DNA of 7,306 bases, taken from contig NZ_DLHN01000025.1 of assembly GCF_002483235.1 (NCBI RefSeq), forward strand, positions 1 to 7,306, in the 5' to 3' direction. Both the position numbers and the translations under genes were made by a program. This DNA is from Pedobacter glucosidilyticus (GTDB taxonomy: Bacteria > Bacteroidota > Bacteroidia > Sphingobacteriales > Sphingobacteriaceae). The notes beneath the pieces were generated by a model, which made no database searches, was not told where the DNA came from, and saw only the letters and a list, made by a program, of their open reading frames with translations. Of the stretch, positions 1-7,110 are shown piece by piece. Position 1 is the first letter of the stretch, and the number at the start of each line of letters is the position of its first letter.

Positions 1-606
1 AAAAGCCGAAAGCGTTTTTTAAAATACTTAGGCTGTGTGGTGATAGGAGTACCCCTATGGTTTGTAGTAGGGATATTAATTACCTTATCACCAGAGTTTG
101 GCAAGGTATTACAAGTAGACGGCGAAGTAAACGGCGGAGCGGCGGTAGCTTGCTGTTATGCAGGTTTGGTGCTAGGCGATATAGCAAGTGGTTTGCTAAG
201 CCAATACCTAAAAAGCAGGAAGAAGGTAGTGTATGTATACCTGTTTTTATCGGTTATAGGTATAAGTTTATTTCTAGGCTCCAGTCAAATCAGTTTAACT
301 ACTTTTTACAGTATCTGTATATTCTTAGGATTCTCGGTAGGCTACTGGGTCATCTTCATGACGATAGCAACCGAGCAGTTTGGAACCAATATCAGGGCAA
401 CGGTAACTACAACAGTACCCAATGTGGTAAGAGGAGCAGTGGTACCGCTTAGCTTGTTGTTTCAGTTCTTCACAGGCTTTTTCAATAACAACTTAATACA
501 TGCAGGTATAGCAGTAGGGATCATCAGTTTAGGCTTAGCATTTTGGGCTTTAAAATACATGGAGGAAACCTTTACGAAGGATTTGGATTATCTAGAAGAA
601 TCATAG
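1..606 (+). CDS. MFS transporter, C-terminal half (5' end outside window)
   Basis: This is an inner-membrane major facilitator superfamily transporter; the substrate cannot be read from what is visible. The frame is open from base 1, so the GTG at 37 is internal and the true start lies to the left. The 201 visible residues begin with a basic stretch (KSRKRF) that fits the cytoplasmic loop before TM7, followed by about six hydrophobic segments, as expected for TM7-12. Between the second and third segments lies GDIASGLLSQYLKSRKK, which matches MFS motif A (GxxxDxxGxxxxxR/K) as repeated in the C-terminal half. Further on, TEQFGTNIRAT resembles the E-x-F-x-T-x-x-R motif of sugar and metabolite:H+ symporter branches. 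The protein ends with an acidic tail (DLDYLEES). The gene converges on the hydrolase gene and is followed by a hairpin. Family is secure; subfamily and substrate are not. Confidence 0.88.
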   Translation, partial: KSRKRFLKYLGCVVIGVPLWFVVGILITLSPEFGKVLQVDGEVNGGAAVACCYAGLVLGDIASGLLSQYLKSRKKVVYVYLFLSVIGISLFLGSSQISLTTFYSICIFLGFSVGYWVIFMTIATEQFGTNIRATVTTTVPNVVRGAVVPLSLLFQFFTGFFNNNLIHAGIAVGIISLGLAFWALKYMEETFTKDLDYLEES

Positions 607-647
607 CTTTTGCAATATAAAATGTTTGGCGCTTATTTTTCTCTAAA

Positions 648-681
648 TTAAATCCCCGATTCTTTCGAATCAGGGATTTAA
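648..681. terminator. Hairpin terminator between convergent genes
   Basis: The arms 648-662 and 667-681 form a 15-position stem around the tetraloop TTTC. There is a single mismatch, 657 with 672. This reads as C·A in a plus-strand transcript but as a G·U wobble in a minus-strand transcript, so the stem is complete only in the minus direction. The plus side is followed by TATTTT and the minus side by TTTAG, so neither U-tract is strong. It sits 41 bp after the MFS stop and 34 bp after the hydrolase stop, so it probably serves both genes. Confidence 0.75.
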
Positions 682-715
682 TATTTTACTTCATAGGACT
701 TTTGTAGAGAAATTA

Positions 716-2632
716 TTATTGCAATATTAGTTTCTTAACAATCGTTTTCCCTTCACTATTTACTCTTAATAAATAGATTCCTTTATTAAGATTTGATAAA
801 TCAAACTGTTGTTTGCCTATTAAGCCGTATTGTTGCATCACTTGCTTACCTAATAAATCAAATATGGTAATATCATAAAGCTTATTTAACTCGGTAGAAA
901 AGTTATGAATAACAGGGTTAGGATAAAATTTGAAATCAGTAAAAACCACATCTTCTGTAGTATGAATTTTTTCAAGTAATGGGCTGTTACGAGCAAATGA
1001 TGTAACATTAAAAAATTGACCAGTACTTGGTATTATTTCAATAGCATCAATTCCTAAATCATATTCAGCTCCTGTTTTTCCTTCTACCGTGAATTTGAAA
1101 TTATAACTAGCAGGACTACCATTAAATTTAATCTTACCTAAAGTAACTTCAGCAAAGGTATTATCACCTGTTTTGTAACAGTCTACAACTGTATTTAATA
1201 CAGTGCTTCCAACAGTTAACTTAAATTTACCATAAGTTGGTCCTTTCCGATATTTTACTTTTATGGTGCATGAATCTGTTTGTGAAACTCTTAAGGTGTA
1301 TTGTATCCAATCACCAACAGCATTAGCGTCTAATTTAGAAAAATAAAGACCGCTTGCTCCAGTGTAAATAACATCACTCTCTGTATCTCCAGTACTTTTT
1401 GCGGTAAGTTGGGCTTCAGCCTCATAAGCATGTAAATACTCACCTATTGTTTTAGGCATTATAGCTTTATAGTAGTTGTAAATGCCAGAATATGATCCAT
1501 CAGCTCTTCTAATTCCAGTGCCTTTTAATTGGCTCTCTGTTGCGTTTTGTCCGGGCGGAAGTACTACTCCTTGCCTCAAACCGTTGCAATATATTTGCCA
1601 ATGCAAAATGTATCTTATACCAAATTTTAAAGCAAGTTCTGTGTTTCTTTGCATAATTTGTCTTGAGACACGGTCACTATAGTCGTTATGAGCCGGGATA
1701 TCTCCCACAACACTATAATTTTCAAAAGTTCCTGTTTCACCTAAATAGATATTGTTAGCTCCAAATAAGTCAGAATCAGGACATTTCGCTTTAATGTAAT
1801 TTAAGGTACCATTAAAATCGTCAACAGTTTCTGGTGTATTAGACTTCCAATTAGAAAAAGAGTATAAATCCATATTCAATTTTGGTACTACAGAGTCTAT
1901 AACAGTGGGCCAATCGTAAGTTTTTCTGATAGAAACATGATTAAATTCTGCGGCGCCCAGTACAGTTACGCCTGTCTTGTTTGCGGCTGTTCTAGCAGCA
2001 GATATAGCATTTTGTCTAATTTGAAACCATTTTACTAATCCTGCCAAACGTATGGATTGAACGGTAGGAGATGGTAACGGACTTTCGTTAACAAACCCTA
2101 ACATTCCGTCGCCTTCCCAATTTGCAAGTATAAAAGTTTTCCCAGTGCCAGCATAAGTATTACAGAGGTAGGTAGTGAAATTGTAGATTTCATTATAAAG
2201 ATTTGTCTCTTCTGCAGCGCTAATACCATCCTTGAAATTGGTTACATTTCCTGGATTTGTCATCTCAAATGCAGTAAGCACATAAGTTTTAAATTGAGTA
2301 CGATTAAATGCATCCTGAAAATAACTGGTTTGTGCCAAGGCTGTTAAGTTTGTAAATGTGGGCCATGTATTTCCCCAATAGCTTGGGTAAGACAATGCGG
2401 TAGATTTTCCCATAAATAATTTAATCACACTGGTTCCCATATTCTCAATTTCATCAACTCCTTCTTTCATAAAATCCTTACTAGGATTAAATCGATAAGT
2501 ACCATTCATGTGAATGACACCAATAATGTCCGAAAGTTTTGTGGAAGTAGGATAGGGAGTTTGACCTAAAGTCTGTTGGTTGAATTTTAAGCAAATGACT
2601 GCTAAAATCCATAAAAAATAGATTTTTTTCAT
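716..2632 (-). CDS. Secreted putative glycoside hydrolase (TIM-barrel) with CBM6/35-like domain and T9SS sorting tail
   Basis: The 638-residue protein is probably a polysaccharide-acting enzyme exported by the Sec and type IX routes to the cell surface or medium. Residues 1-23 are a signal peptide. Residues about 33-395 look like a (beta/alpha)8 barrel of clan GH-A type. Candidate catalytic residues are E173 in NWEGDG (acid/base) and E299 in LGETG (nucleophile), supported by DLYSFSNW (255-262) and HWQIYCNG (344-351). I cannot assign a numbered GH family. Residues about 401-536 begin YEAEAQ and end GIDAIEI, as in CBM6/CBM35-like beta-sandwich modules. Residues about 567-638 start with FKFYPNPV and end GIYLLRVNSEGKTIVKKLILQ in two parts (GIYLLRV, then KKLILQ), typical of the type A Por secretion tail. 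The start at 2632 opens a standard signal peptide. Terminators on both sides suggest its own transcript, but I found no convincing promoter. The T9SS tail is certain; hydrolase activity is inferred. Confidence 0.8.
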   Translation of the reverse strand: MKKIYFLWILAVICLKFNQQTLGQTPYPTSTKLSDIIGVIHMNGTYRFNPSKDFMKEGVDEIENMGTSVIKLFMGKSTALSYPSYWGNTWPTFTNLTALAQTSYFQDAFNRTQFKTYVLTAFEMTNPGNVTNFKDGISAAEETNLYNEIYNFTTYLCNTYAGTGKTFILANWEGDGMLGFVNESPLPSPTVQSIRLAGLVKWFQIRQNAISAARTAANKTGVTVLGAAEFNHVSIRKTYDWPTVIDSVVPKLNMDLYSFSNWKSNTPETVDDFNGTLNYIKAKCPDSDLFGANNIYLGETGTFENYSVVGDIPAHNDYSDRVSRQIMQRNTELALKFGIRYILHWQIYCNGLRQGVVLPPGQNATESQLKGTGIRRADGSYSGIYNYYKAIMPKTIGEYLHAYEAEAQLTAKSTGDTESDVIYTGASGLYFSKLDANAVGDWIQYTLRVSQTDSCTIKVKYRKGPTYGKFKLTVGSTVLNTVVDCYKTGDNTFAEVTLGKIKFNGSPASYNFKFTVEGKTGAEYDLGIDAIEIIPSTGQFFNVTSFARNSPLLEKIHTTEDVVFTDFKFYPNPVIHNFSTELNKLYDITIFDLLGKQVMQQYGLIGKQQFDLSNLNKGIYLLRVNSEGKTIVKKLILQ

Positions 2633-2797
2633 AAAAGGGTTTATTAAATTGGTTAATAATTAAATCATTCACAGCAAGGTTGTTATGAATGCTTAGTTAA
2701 AACAAATCAGAAGAAATTTACCCTAATGAAATGAAGAAATTATTGTAAATAGATTTAATGTTCAGGTAGAGTAAAAAAAAAAATACTCCTTAAAATC

Positions 2798-2832
2798 AAA
2801 AAAAAATAGCCAAGCGTTTAAACACTTAGCTA
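2798..2832 (-). terminator. Rho-independent terminator of the FKBP gene
   Basis: Read on the minus strand, the arms 2820-2832 and 2807-2819 pair over 13 positions, two of them G·U wobbles, with the TTTAAA centre able to open as the loop. Nine consecutive U follow (A-run 2798-2806 on plus). In a plus-strand transcript both wobbles become C·A mismatches, so it works in the minus direction. It lies 26 bp after the FKBP stop and separates that gene from the hydrolase gene. Confidence 0.88.
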
Positions 2833-2858
2833 TATTAAAAATTAAATCTTTATATATT

Positions 2859-3575
2859 TTACTGACCAATTTTAATCAGTTCAACTTCAAAAATTAAAGT
2901 ACTGTAAGGTGGAATATCCTGTCCGGCACCATTTTCTCCGTATCCTAACTTATAAGGGATATAGAATTTATACTTAGAACCTACCGACATTAATTGTACG
3001 CCTTCTGTCCAACCTGGTATAACCCTGTTTAATTGTAAATTGATAGGTTCACCACGGTCGTAAGAGCTGTCAAACTGTTTACCGTTTAATAAAGAACCTT
3101 TATAATGCACCGTAACAAAATCTTCTGCTTTAGGTTTTGCGCCTGTACCTTCTGTAAGAACCTCATATTGTAAGCCGCTTGCAGTTTCTTTAATACCAGC
3201 TTTTACTTTATTTTCTGCAAGAAATTTTTCGTTGCTCGCAATGGCTTCGCTAAATTTTGCTTTGGTAGCAGCCTGTAAAAAACTTCCAATTGCATTAGAA
3301 GCCTGCTCGTCTGTTAATAGGGAAGAATCGCCTTTAAAAACATCTTCCATAGCTTTAGAAAGCATAGCATAGTTTAAAGAAGTTACACCATCAGCTTTTA
3401 AGCCTTGGGCTATTTTAAAACCAAAAGAATAGCTGGCAGAGTCTACCGCTGTTAATGCTGGCGCTACAACTGGTGTTTTTTGAGCTGCTTTCTTTTTAGA
3501 TTTAGTTTGTGCGTTAATTGTGGTAAAGCTTCCTACTAAAAGTAAAGCTGTTAAGGTTAAATATGTTCTTTTCAT
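2859..3575 (-). CDS. FKBP-type peptidyl-prolyl cis-trans isomerase, exported (FkpA/Mip-like)
   Basis: This 238-residue protein catalyses cis-trans isomerisation of Xaa-Pro bonds and probably helps fold exported proteins in the periplasm. Residues 1-22 are a signal peptide with cleavage likely after INA; no lipobox cysteine is present. A lysine-rich linker (about 24-33) follows. Residues about 42-130 are a helical region of the FKBP N-terminal (dimerisation) type seen in FkpA and Mip. The FKBP domain spans about 133-237. By alignment from memory with FKBP12, active-site positions are conserved: Y158 in VHYKG, F168-D169, V185-I186 and W189 in RVIPGW, Y212 in LGYGE, and F229 in LIFEVELI; IPPYSTL (221-227) is the usual signature. 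The start at 3575 opens the signal peptide directly. It is divergent from the exonuclease gene and ends at its own terminator. Family call is secure; client proteins are unknown. Confidence 0.95.
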   Translation of the reverse strand: MKRTYLTLTALLLVGSFTTINAQTKSKKKAAQKTPVVAPALTAVDSASYSFGFKIAQGLKADGVTSLNYAMLSKAMEDVFKGDSSLLTDEQASNAIGSFLQAATKAKFSEAIASNEKFLAENKVKAGIKETASGLQYEVLTEGTGAKPKAEDFVTVHYKGSLLNGKQFDSSYDRGEPINLQLNRVIPGWTEGVQLMSVGSKYKFYIPYKLGYGENGAGQDIPPYSTLIFEVELIKIGQ

Positions 3576-3591
3576 TTAATTAAAATATGGC

Positions 3592-3599
3592 TAAATATA
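3592..3599 (-). promoter_or_regulatory. Candidate -7 box for the FKBP gene
   Basis: On the minus strand this reads TATATTTA, one base off the Bacteroidota -7 consensus TAnnTTTG, and it lies 16 bp upstream of the FKBP start codon. I see no clear TTTG at the usual -33 distance, and the region is very AT-rich, so a chance match is possible. Confidence 0.3.
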
Positions 3600-3667
3600 T
3601 AAATAACAAACGAATCTAAATTTTTATAAGAATAATTTTTTGTTTATTGATTTGCTAATTAAATTAG

Positions 3668-3675
3668 TATTTTAG
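3668..3675 (+). promoter_or_regulatory. Candidate -7 box for the exonuclease/GIY-YIG gene
   Basis: TATTTTAG matches TAnnTTTG at all but one fixed base. A TTG lies about 18 bp upstream, within the range for the Bacteroidota -33 element. The box ends only 4 bp before the ATG at 3680, so a transcript from it would be leaderless or nearly so. No Shine-Dalgarno sequence is present, consistent with this. Confidence 0.4.
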
Positions 3676-3679
3676 CTTT

Positions 3680-5053
3680 ATGGATAGGTTGTACGCAATT
3701 GTTGATATAGAAACTACAGGAAGCCACGCAAGTGCCAATGGCATTACAGAGATTGCTATAGTAATATTTGATGGCACCAAAGTGGTTCAAAAGTTTGAAT
3801 CTTTAGTAAATCCGCAGCAAACTATTCCGCCTTTTATACAATCTCTTACAGGTATAGATGATGAGATGACTGCCCAGGCACCTTTATTTGAAGACTTAGC
3901 ACCTCAAATTTTTAATTTATTAGAAGGGAAAGTATTTGTAGCACATAATGTAAATTTCGATTATTCTTTTATTCATTACCATTTAAAAAAGGCGGGTTAC
4001 CAGCTCAATAGTAAGAAATTGTGTACCGTACGCCTAGCAAGAAAAATACTGCCTGGTTTTCCATCCTATAGTTTAGGTAAACTCTGTAGACAGTTAGAAA
4101 TCAGCATAGAAAATAGACACAGAGCTATGGGCGATGCCTTTGCTACAGCTTCTTTATTTAAAATCCTTATCAACAGAGACCAGTCGGATGTCATTGCCTT
4201 AGCCCTAAAAGCAAACTCAAAAGAGCAGATATTACCACCACTTTTAGACAAAGAACAACTCAATAGATTACCGCATGCACCAGGGGTCTATTATTTTAAA
4301 AACAAACAAAAGAAGATTGTTTATGTGGGTAAGGCTGTAAATATTTATAAACGTGTTTGTAGTCATTTCGCCAATAATAATCCCGATGAAAAGAAACAAG
4401 CTTTTTTAAAACATGTCAAATATGTAGATTTTGAAGTTTGTGGCTCAGAATTACAAGCGTTAATTTTTGAGGCTATAGAAATTAAAAGATTATGGCCCAA
4501 AGAAAATAGGGCTTTAAAAAATCCGGAGCTAAGGTTTGCCTTATATGTTTATGAAAATCAGGCGGGTTATCTTACTCTTGGAGTTGGTAAAAAGATTAAA
4601 TTTTTGAAACCTTACCATAGCTTTAATAGCAAGTCAGAGGCTATTTTGTTCCTCAGAAAACTGATAGAAAACCACGAGCTATGCCCTAAGTTGTGTGGGT
4701 TTAAAAGTACCTTAACCAAAGAAATACATGCTGCAATATGTTGTGATGCTTGCTTAAAACAAGAGGATGCGCTTACGTATAACCAAAGGGTTGCTGCTGC
4801 CTTAAAAACCTTTACTGATGAATTTAAGAGTTATTTGATTATAGATGAGGGAAGAGATGAACATGAAAAATGCTGTATATTAATAGAGAAAGGAGATTTT
4901 TATGGTATGGGCTATTTGCAAAGTCAAGAAATTGTAAGTGAGCTTGATGATATTAAATCCAAAGTTACACCTTATCCTTCTTACAATTTTATTCAAAAAA
5001 CCGTCTTTGATTTTGCTTTCAAAAACCCTGATAAACTAATCTTGTTACAATAA
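3680..5053 (+). CDS. DEDDh 3'-5' exonuclease fused to a UvrC/Cho-like GIY-YIG endonuclease
   Basis: This 457-residue cytoplasmic protein joins two nuclease modules and probably acts in DNA repair. Residues about 3-165 are a DnaQ/PolIII-epsilon-type exonuclease: D9 and E11 in VDIETTG (ExoI), D94 in AHNVNFD (ExoII), and H147 and D152 in HRAMGD (ExoIII, DEDDh type), so all five metal-binding and catalytic residues are present. Residues about 197-280 are a GIY-YIG domain: GVY (202-204), YVG (215-217), R225, H229, catalytic E264 in ALIFEAIEIKRL, and N276. A cysteine-rich part follows (C335, C339, C354, C355, C358), resembling the UvrC/Cho region after the nuclease. The UvrB-binding helix pair, RNase H-like nuclease and helix-hairpin-helix of UvrC are absent, so this resembles Cho or mycobacterial Rv2191, not UvrC. 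The last 100 residues or so have no motif I recognise. The M28 gene follows 31 bp later. Such proteins are often mislabelled as polymerase III epsilon subunit. Confidence 0.92.
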   Translation: MDRLYAIVDIETTGSHASANGITEIAIVIFDGTKVVQKFESLVNPQQTIPPFIQSLTGIDDEMTAQAPLFEDLAPQIFNLLEGKVFVAHNVNFDYSFIHYHLKKAGYQLNSKKLCTVRLARKILPGFPSYSLGKLCRQLEISIENRHRAMGDAFATASLFKILINRDQSDVIALALKANSKEQILPPLLDKEQLNRLPHAPGVYYFKNKQKKIVYVGKAVNIYKRVCSHFANNNPDEKKQAFLKHVKYVDFEVCGSELQALIFEAIEIKRLWPKENRALKNPELRFALYVYENQAGYLTLGVGKKIKFLKPYHSFNSKSEAILFLRKLIENHELCPKLCGFKSTLTKEIHAAICCDACLKQEDALTYNQRVAAALKTFTDEFKSYLIIDEGRDEHEKCCILIEKGDFYGMGYLQSQEIVSELDDIKSKVTPYPSYNFIQKTVFDFAFKNPDKLILLQ

Positions 5054-5084
5054 GATTTAAAATAAGATGTTTATCTTCATCAGT

Positions 5085-6662
5085 ATGAAAAAAATACTTT
5101 TTACTGCTGTTGTGATCAGTGTTTCCTCAGTTATTTTTGCTCAGGATCAAACACCTATAAAATATGCTCAAAGTATAACCGTTGCAGATGCTACAAAAAA
5201 ATTAAGTGTTTTAGCTGCCGATGATTTTGCCGGAAGAGAAACTGGTGATTTAGGTGCGCAAAAAGCCGCTGAGTATATCAGAAACCATTTCAAAAGTATA
5301 GGACTTAAAGCTCCGGTAAATGGTGATTATTTTCAGAGATTGGATTTAAGAGAACAATATCTTTCTAAAACCAATGTAATTGCCAATGGTGAGACCCTAG
5401 AATTTTTTAAAGACTTTTATTTGAGTGGTATATCAGAAGCCAAAATTCAAAAAACTTATAAAAACTTTGTTTTTGTAGGCTACGGTATTACATCTGAAAA
5501 ATACGATGATTTAAGCAATCTTAACTTAGAGGGTAAAGTTGCTATTGTACTTCCGGGAGAGCCAGCAAGAAATGGTAAATCTTTAATTACAGCTGACGGT
5601 AATTATTCTGATTGGACAAGCAATCGTACGAAAAAAATAGACGCTTTAAAGGCTAAAAAACCTCAGGCTATTATCATCTTAAGCGAGCAGGTAAACCGTA
5701 TGTCGCAAAACGGAACCAATAAAGATCGTCCGGCTTTGATGTTGGGTGACACTAAATCTAACACACCCATTATTTACCTTACTAAAGCGGCATTAAGCAA
5801 GCTGATGGGTGGTACTAAGAAAGATCTTGCTACAGAAACTAATCAGATTCTTAACGGGCTAAAACCTGCTTCATTTACTTTTAATGGTAATTTAGATGTT
5901 GATATAGAACTTATCATCAAGCCTTTAGAGGCTGATAATGTATTAGGTTTCTTAGAAGGTACAGATGAAAAGCTGAAAAATGAAGTTGTCGTTATTACCG
6001 CACATTACGACCATATTGGCGTTGCAGATGATGGCGACGTATATAACGGAGCTGATGATGATGCCTCTGGTACAACAGCTGTAATGGAACTGGCAGAAGC
6101 TTTCGTACAGGCTAAAAAAGAGGGGAAAGGACCTCAAAGAAGCATCTTATTCATGACTGTAGTAGGTGAAGAAAAGGGGCTTTTAGGTTCAGAATGGTAT
6201 TCTAGAAATCCAGTTTTTCCCTTAGCCAATACCATTACCAATTTAAATATTGATATGATAGGTAGGGTAGGCGACTTGTATAAAAATCATTCAGATTCTG
6301 CTAACTATATTTATGTTATAGGCTCTGATAAATTGAGTTCGAGCTTAAAAAATATTAGTGAAAAAGCCAACAAGACTTATCTCAACATGATTTTAGATTA
6401 CAGGTATGATGATCCTGCGGATCCAAATCGTTTTTACTACCGTTCAGACCATTACAATTTCGCTAAGCATAATATTCCTGTAATTTTCTATTTTAACGGT
6501 ACTCATGAAGATTACCATCAAAAAACCGATGAAATAGGAAAAATAAATTTCCCTTTATTGGTCAAAAGAGCGCAATTGGTATTTTACACCGCATGGGATT
6601 TGGTAAACAGAGCAGAACGCCCGGCTGTAGACAGGAAAAATGATATGCCTAGTAATAGATAG
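5085..6662 (+). CDS. Secreted M28-family zinc aminopeptidase with PA domain insert
   Basis: The 525-residue protein probably removes N-terminal residues from peptides in the periplasm or outside the cell using two zinc ions. I chose the ATG at 5085 over the in-frame ATG at 5067: it opens a clean signal peptide (MKKILFTAVVISVSSVIFA, cleavage before Q20), while the longer form adds six odd residues. Residues about 95-265 look like a protease-associated domain inserted before the catalytic core, with VGYGI at 131-135 and LEGKVAIVLPGEP at 148-160. The core (about 280-510) keeps every M28 residue: H307 in TAHYDH, bridging D325 in GADDDASG, general base E362 and ligand E363 in VGEEKGLLGS, D390 in NIDMIGR, and H478 in DYHQKTDE. 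It lacks a T9SS tail and a lipobox. It is probably cotranscribed with the nuclease upstream, although a weak TATCTTCA box at 5072-5079 could give it its own start. Substrate specificity is unknown. Confidence 0.93.
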   Translation: MKKILFTAVVISVSSVIFAQDQTPIKYAQSITVADATKKLSVLAADDFAGRETGDLGAQKAAEYIRNHFKSIGLKAPVNGDYFQRLDLREQYLSKTNVIANGETLEFFKDFYLSGISEAKIQKTYKNFVFVGYGITSEKYDDLSNLNLEGKVAIVLPGEPARNGKSLITADGNYSDWTSNRTKKIDALKAKKPQAIIILSEQVNRMSQNGTNKDRPALMLGDTKSNTPIIYLTKAALSKLMGGTKKDLATETNQILNGLKPASFTFNGNLDVDIELIIKPLEADNVLGFLEGTDEKLKNEVVVITAHYDHIGVADDGDVYNGADDDASGTTAVMELAEAFVQAKKEGKGPQRSILFMTVVGEEKGLLGSEWYSRNPVFPLANTITNLNIDMIGRVGDLYKNHSDSANYIYVIGSDKLSSSLKNISEKANKTYLNMILDYRYDDPADPNRFYYRSDHYNFAKHNIPVIFYFNGTHEDYHQKTDEIGKINFPLLVKRAQLVFYTAWDLVNRAERPAVDRKNDMPSNR

Positions 6663-6691
6663 TTTTTAGGACAGTAGAAAAATGCTGAGAT

Positions 6692-6712
6692 AGCTTTTAA
6701 CAGTTTAAAGCT
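6692..6712 (+). terminator. Weak hairpin after the M28 gene
   Basis: AGCTTTTAA (6692-6700) and TTTAAAGCT (6704-6712) pair over nine positions with one T·T mismatch around the loop CAG, 30 bp after the M28 stop. No U-tract follows (GATTTCC), so it may attenuate or process the transcript without ending it. Confidence 0.3.
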
Positions 6713-6722
6713 GATTTCCTTA

Positions 6723-6748
6723 TTTGGTACAATTTTTAATAGTATTTG
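6723..6748 (+). promoter_or_regulatory. Candidate promoter for the small exported protein gene
   Basis: TTTG at 6723-6726 and TATTTG at 6743-6748 resemble the Bacteroidota -33 and -7 elements, but the spacing is a few bases short and the -7 box lacks the usual two-base gap. It would give a leader of roughly 25 bases before the ATG at 6780. Plausible only because this gene needs a start of its own if the M28 transcript ends upstream. Confidence 0.25.
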
Positions 6749-6779
6749 CATAGTTTTATTAATAGCTAAACTTATCAAT

Positions 6780-7088
6780 ATGAAAAGATTAATTTACTTT
6801 GCATTAACAGTATTCATGTTTATGGGCTCTGTAAGTGCTTTTGCATCGGGTACAGAAAAACGTAACCCAGAATTAACAGAACGTCAGAAAGTAAGATTAC
6901 AAGAAATCTCTCAACGTGTTGAGGAAATCAAATCATTAGATCGTTCTAAACTAAGTAGAGAAGAACGTAAAGAGATTAAAAATGAATTGTTAGAGATGAA
7001 AAAAGAATCTAAGGCATTGTCTGGAGGTGTTTATTTATCTGCAACAGCTATCATTATTATTTTATTAGTATTGATTTTAGTTTTCTAA
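6780..7088 (+). CDS. Small exported protein: signal peptide, charged helix, C-terminal membrane segment
   Basis: I do not recognise a named family with a known function. The 102-residue protein begins with a signal peptide (1-22, cleavage likely after AFA). Residues about 28-80 are almost entirely charged and polar with regularly placed hydrophobics (LTERQKVRLQEISQRVEEI), which predicts a long helix or coiled coil. SGGVYLS (81-87) leads into a hydrophobic segment (about 88-102) running to the last residue. The layout suggests a protein anchored in the inner membrane by its C-terminus with the helix in the periplasm. From memory, similar small proteins occur in other Bacteroidota and are sometimes mislabelled seryl-tRNA synthetase because of the coiled coil; nothing catalytic is present. 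No Shine-Dalgarno is seen. The coding potential is supported by the intact signal peptide, the consistent amphipathic pattern and a strong terminator 22 bp after the stop. Confidence 0.85.
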   Translation: MKRLIYFALTVFMFMGSVSAFASGTEKRNPELTERQKVRLQEISQRVEEIKSLDRSKLSREERKEIKNELLEMKKESKALSGGVYLSATAIIIILLVLILVF

Positions 7089-7110
7089 AATTTATATCTC
7101 TTTAAATAAG

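Noticed and set aside
57..452. Plus-strand open frame of 131 codons
   Set aside because: It overlaps the MFS gene in another frame and translates to a low-complexity, Arg/Tyr-rich sequence without domains.
1482..1682. Plus-strand open frame inside the hydrolase gene
   Set aside because: It lies opposite the well-supported barrel domain and has no motif or start context.
2487..2672. Second minus-strand frame at the 5' end of the hydrolase gene
   Set aside because: It overlaps the signal peptide and first part of the hydrolase in a different frame; its translation has no signal or domain.
2769..2788. GAGTA and TACTC flanking an 11-base A run
   Set aside because: The 5-bp stem with a poly-A loop is too weak for a terminator or operator, and homopolymers are common in AT-rich spacers. 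The rest of 2633-2797 holds nothing else I can support.
4066..4263. Minus-strand open frame opposite the exonuclease domain
   Set aside because: It is antisense to the conserved ExoIII motif and shows no protein features of its own.
5952..6137. Minus-strand open frame opposite the M28 active site
   Set aside because: It is antisense to the zinc-ligand motifs, and its Cys/Ile-rich translation reflects that.
6584..6778. Minus-strand open frame over the M28 3' end and the following gap
   Set aside because: It has hydrophobic stretches, but most of it is antisense to coding sequence or AT-rich spacer, and it has no promoter or terminator; I treat it as chance.
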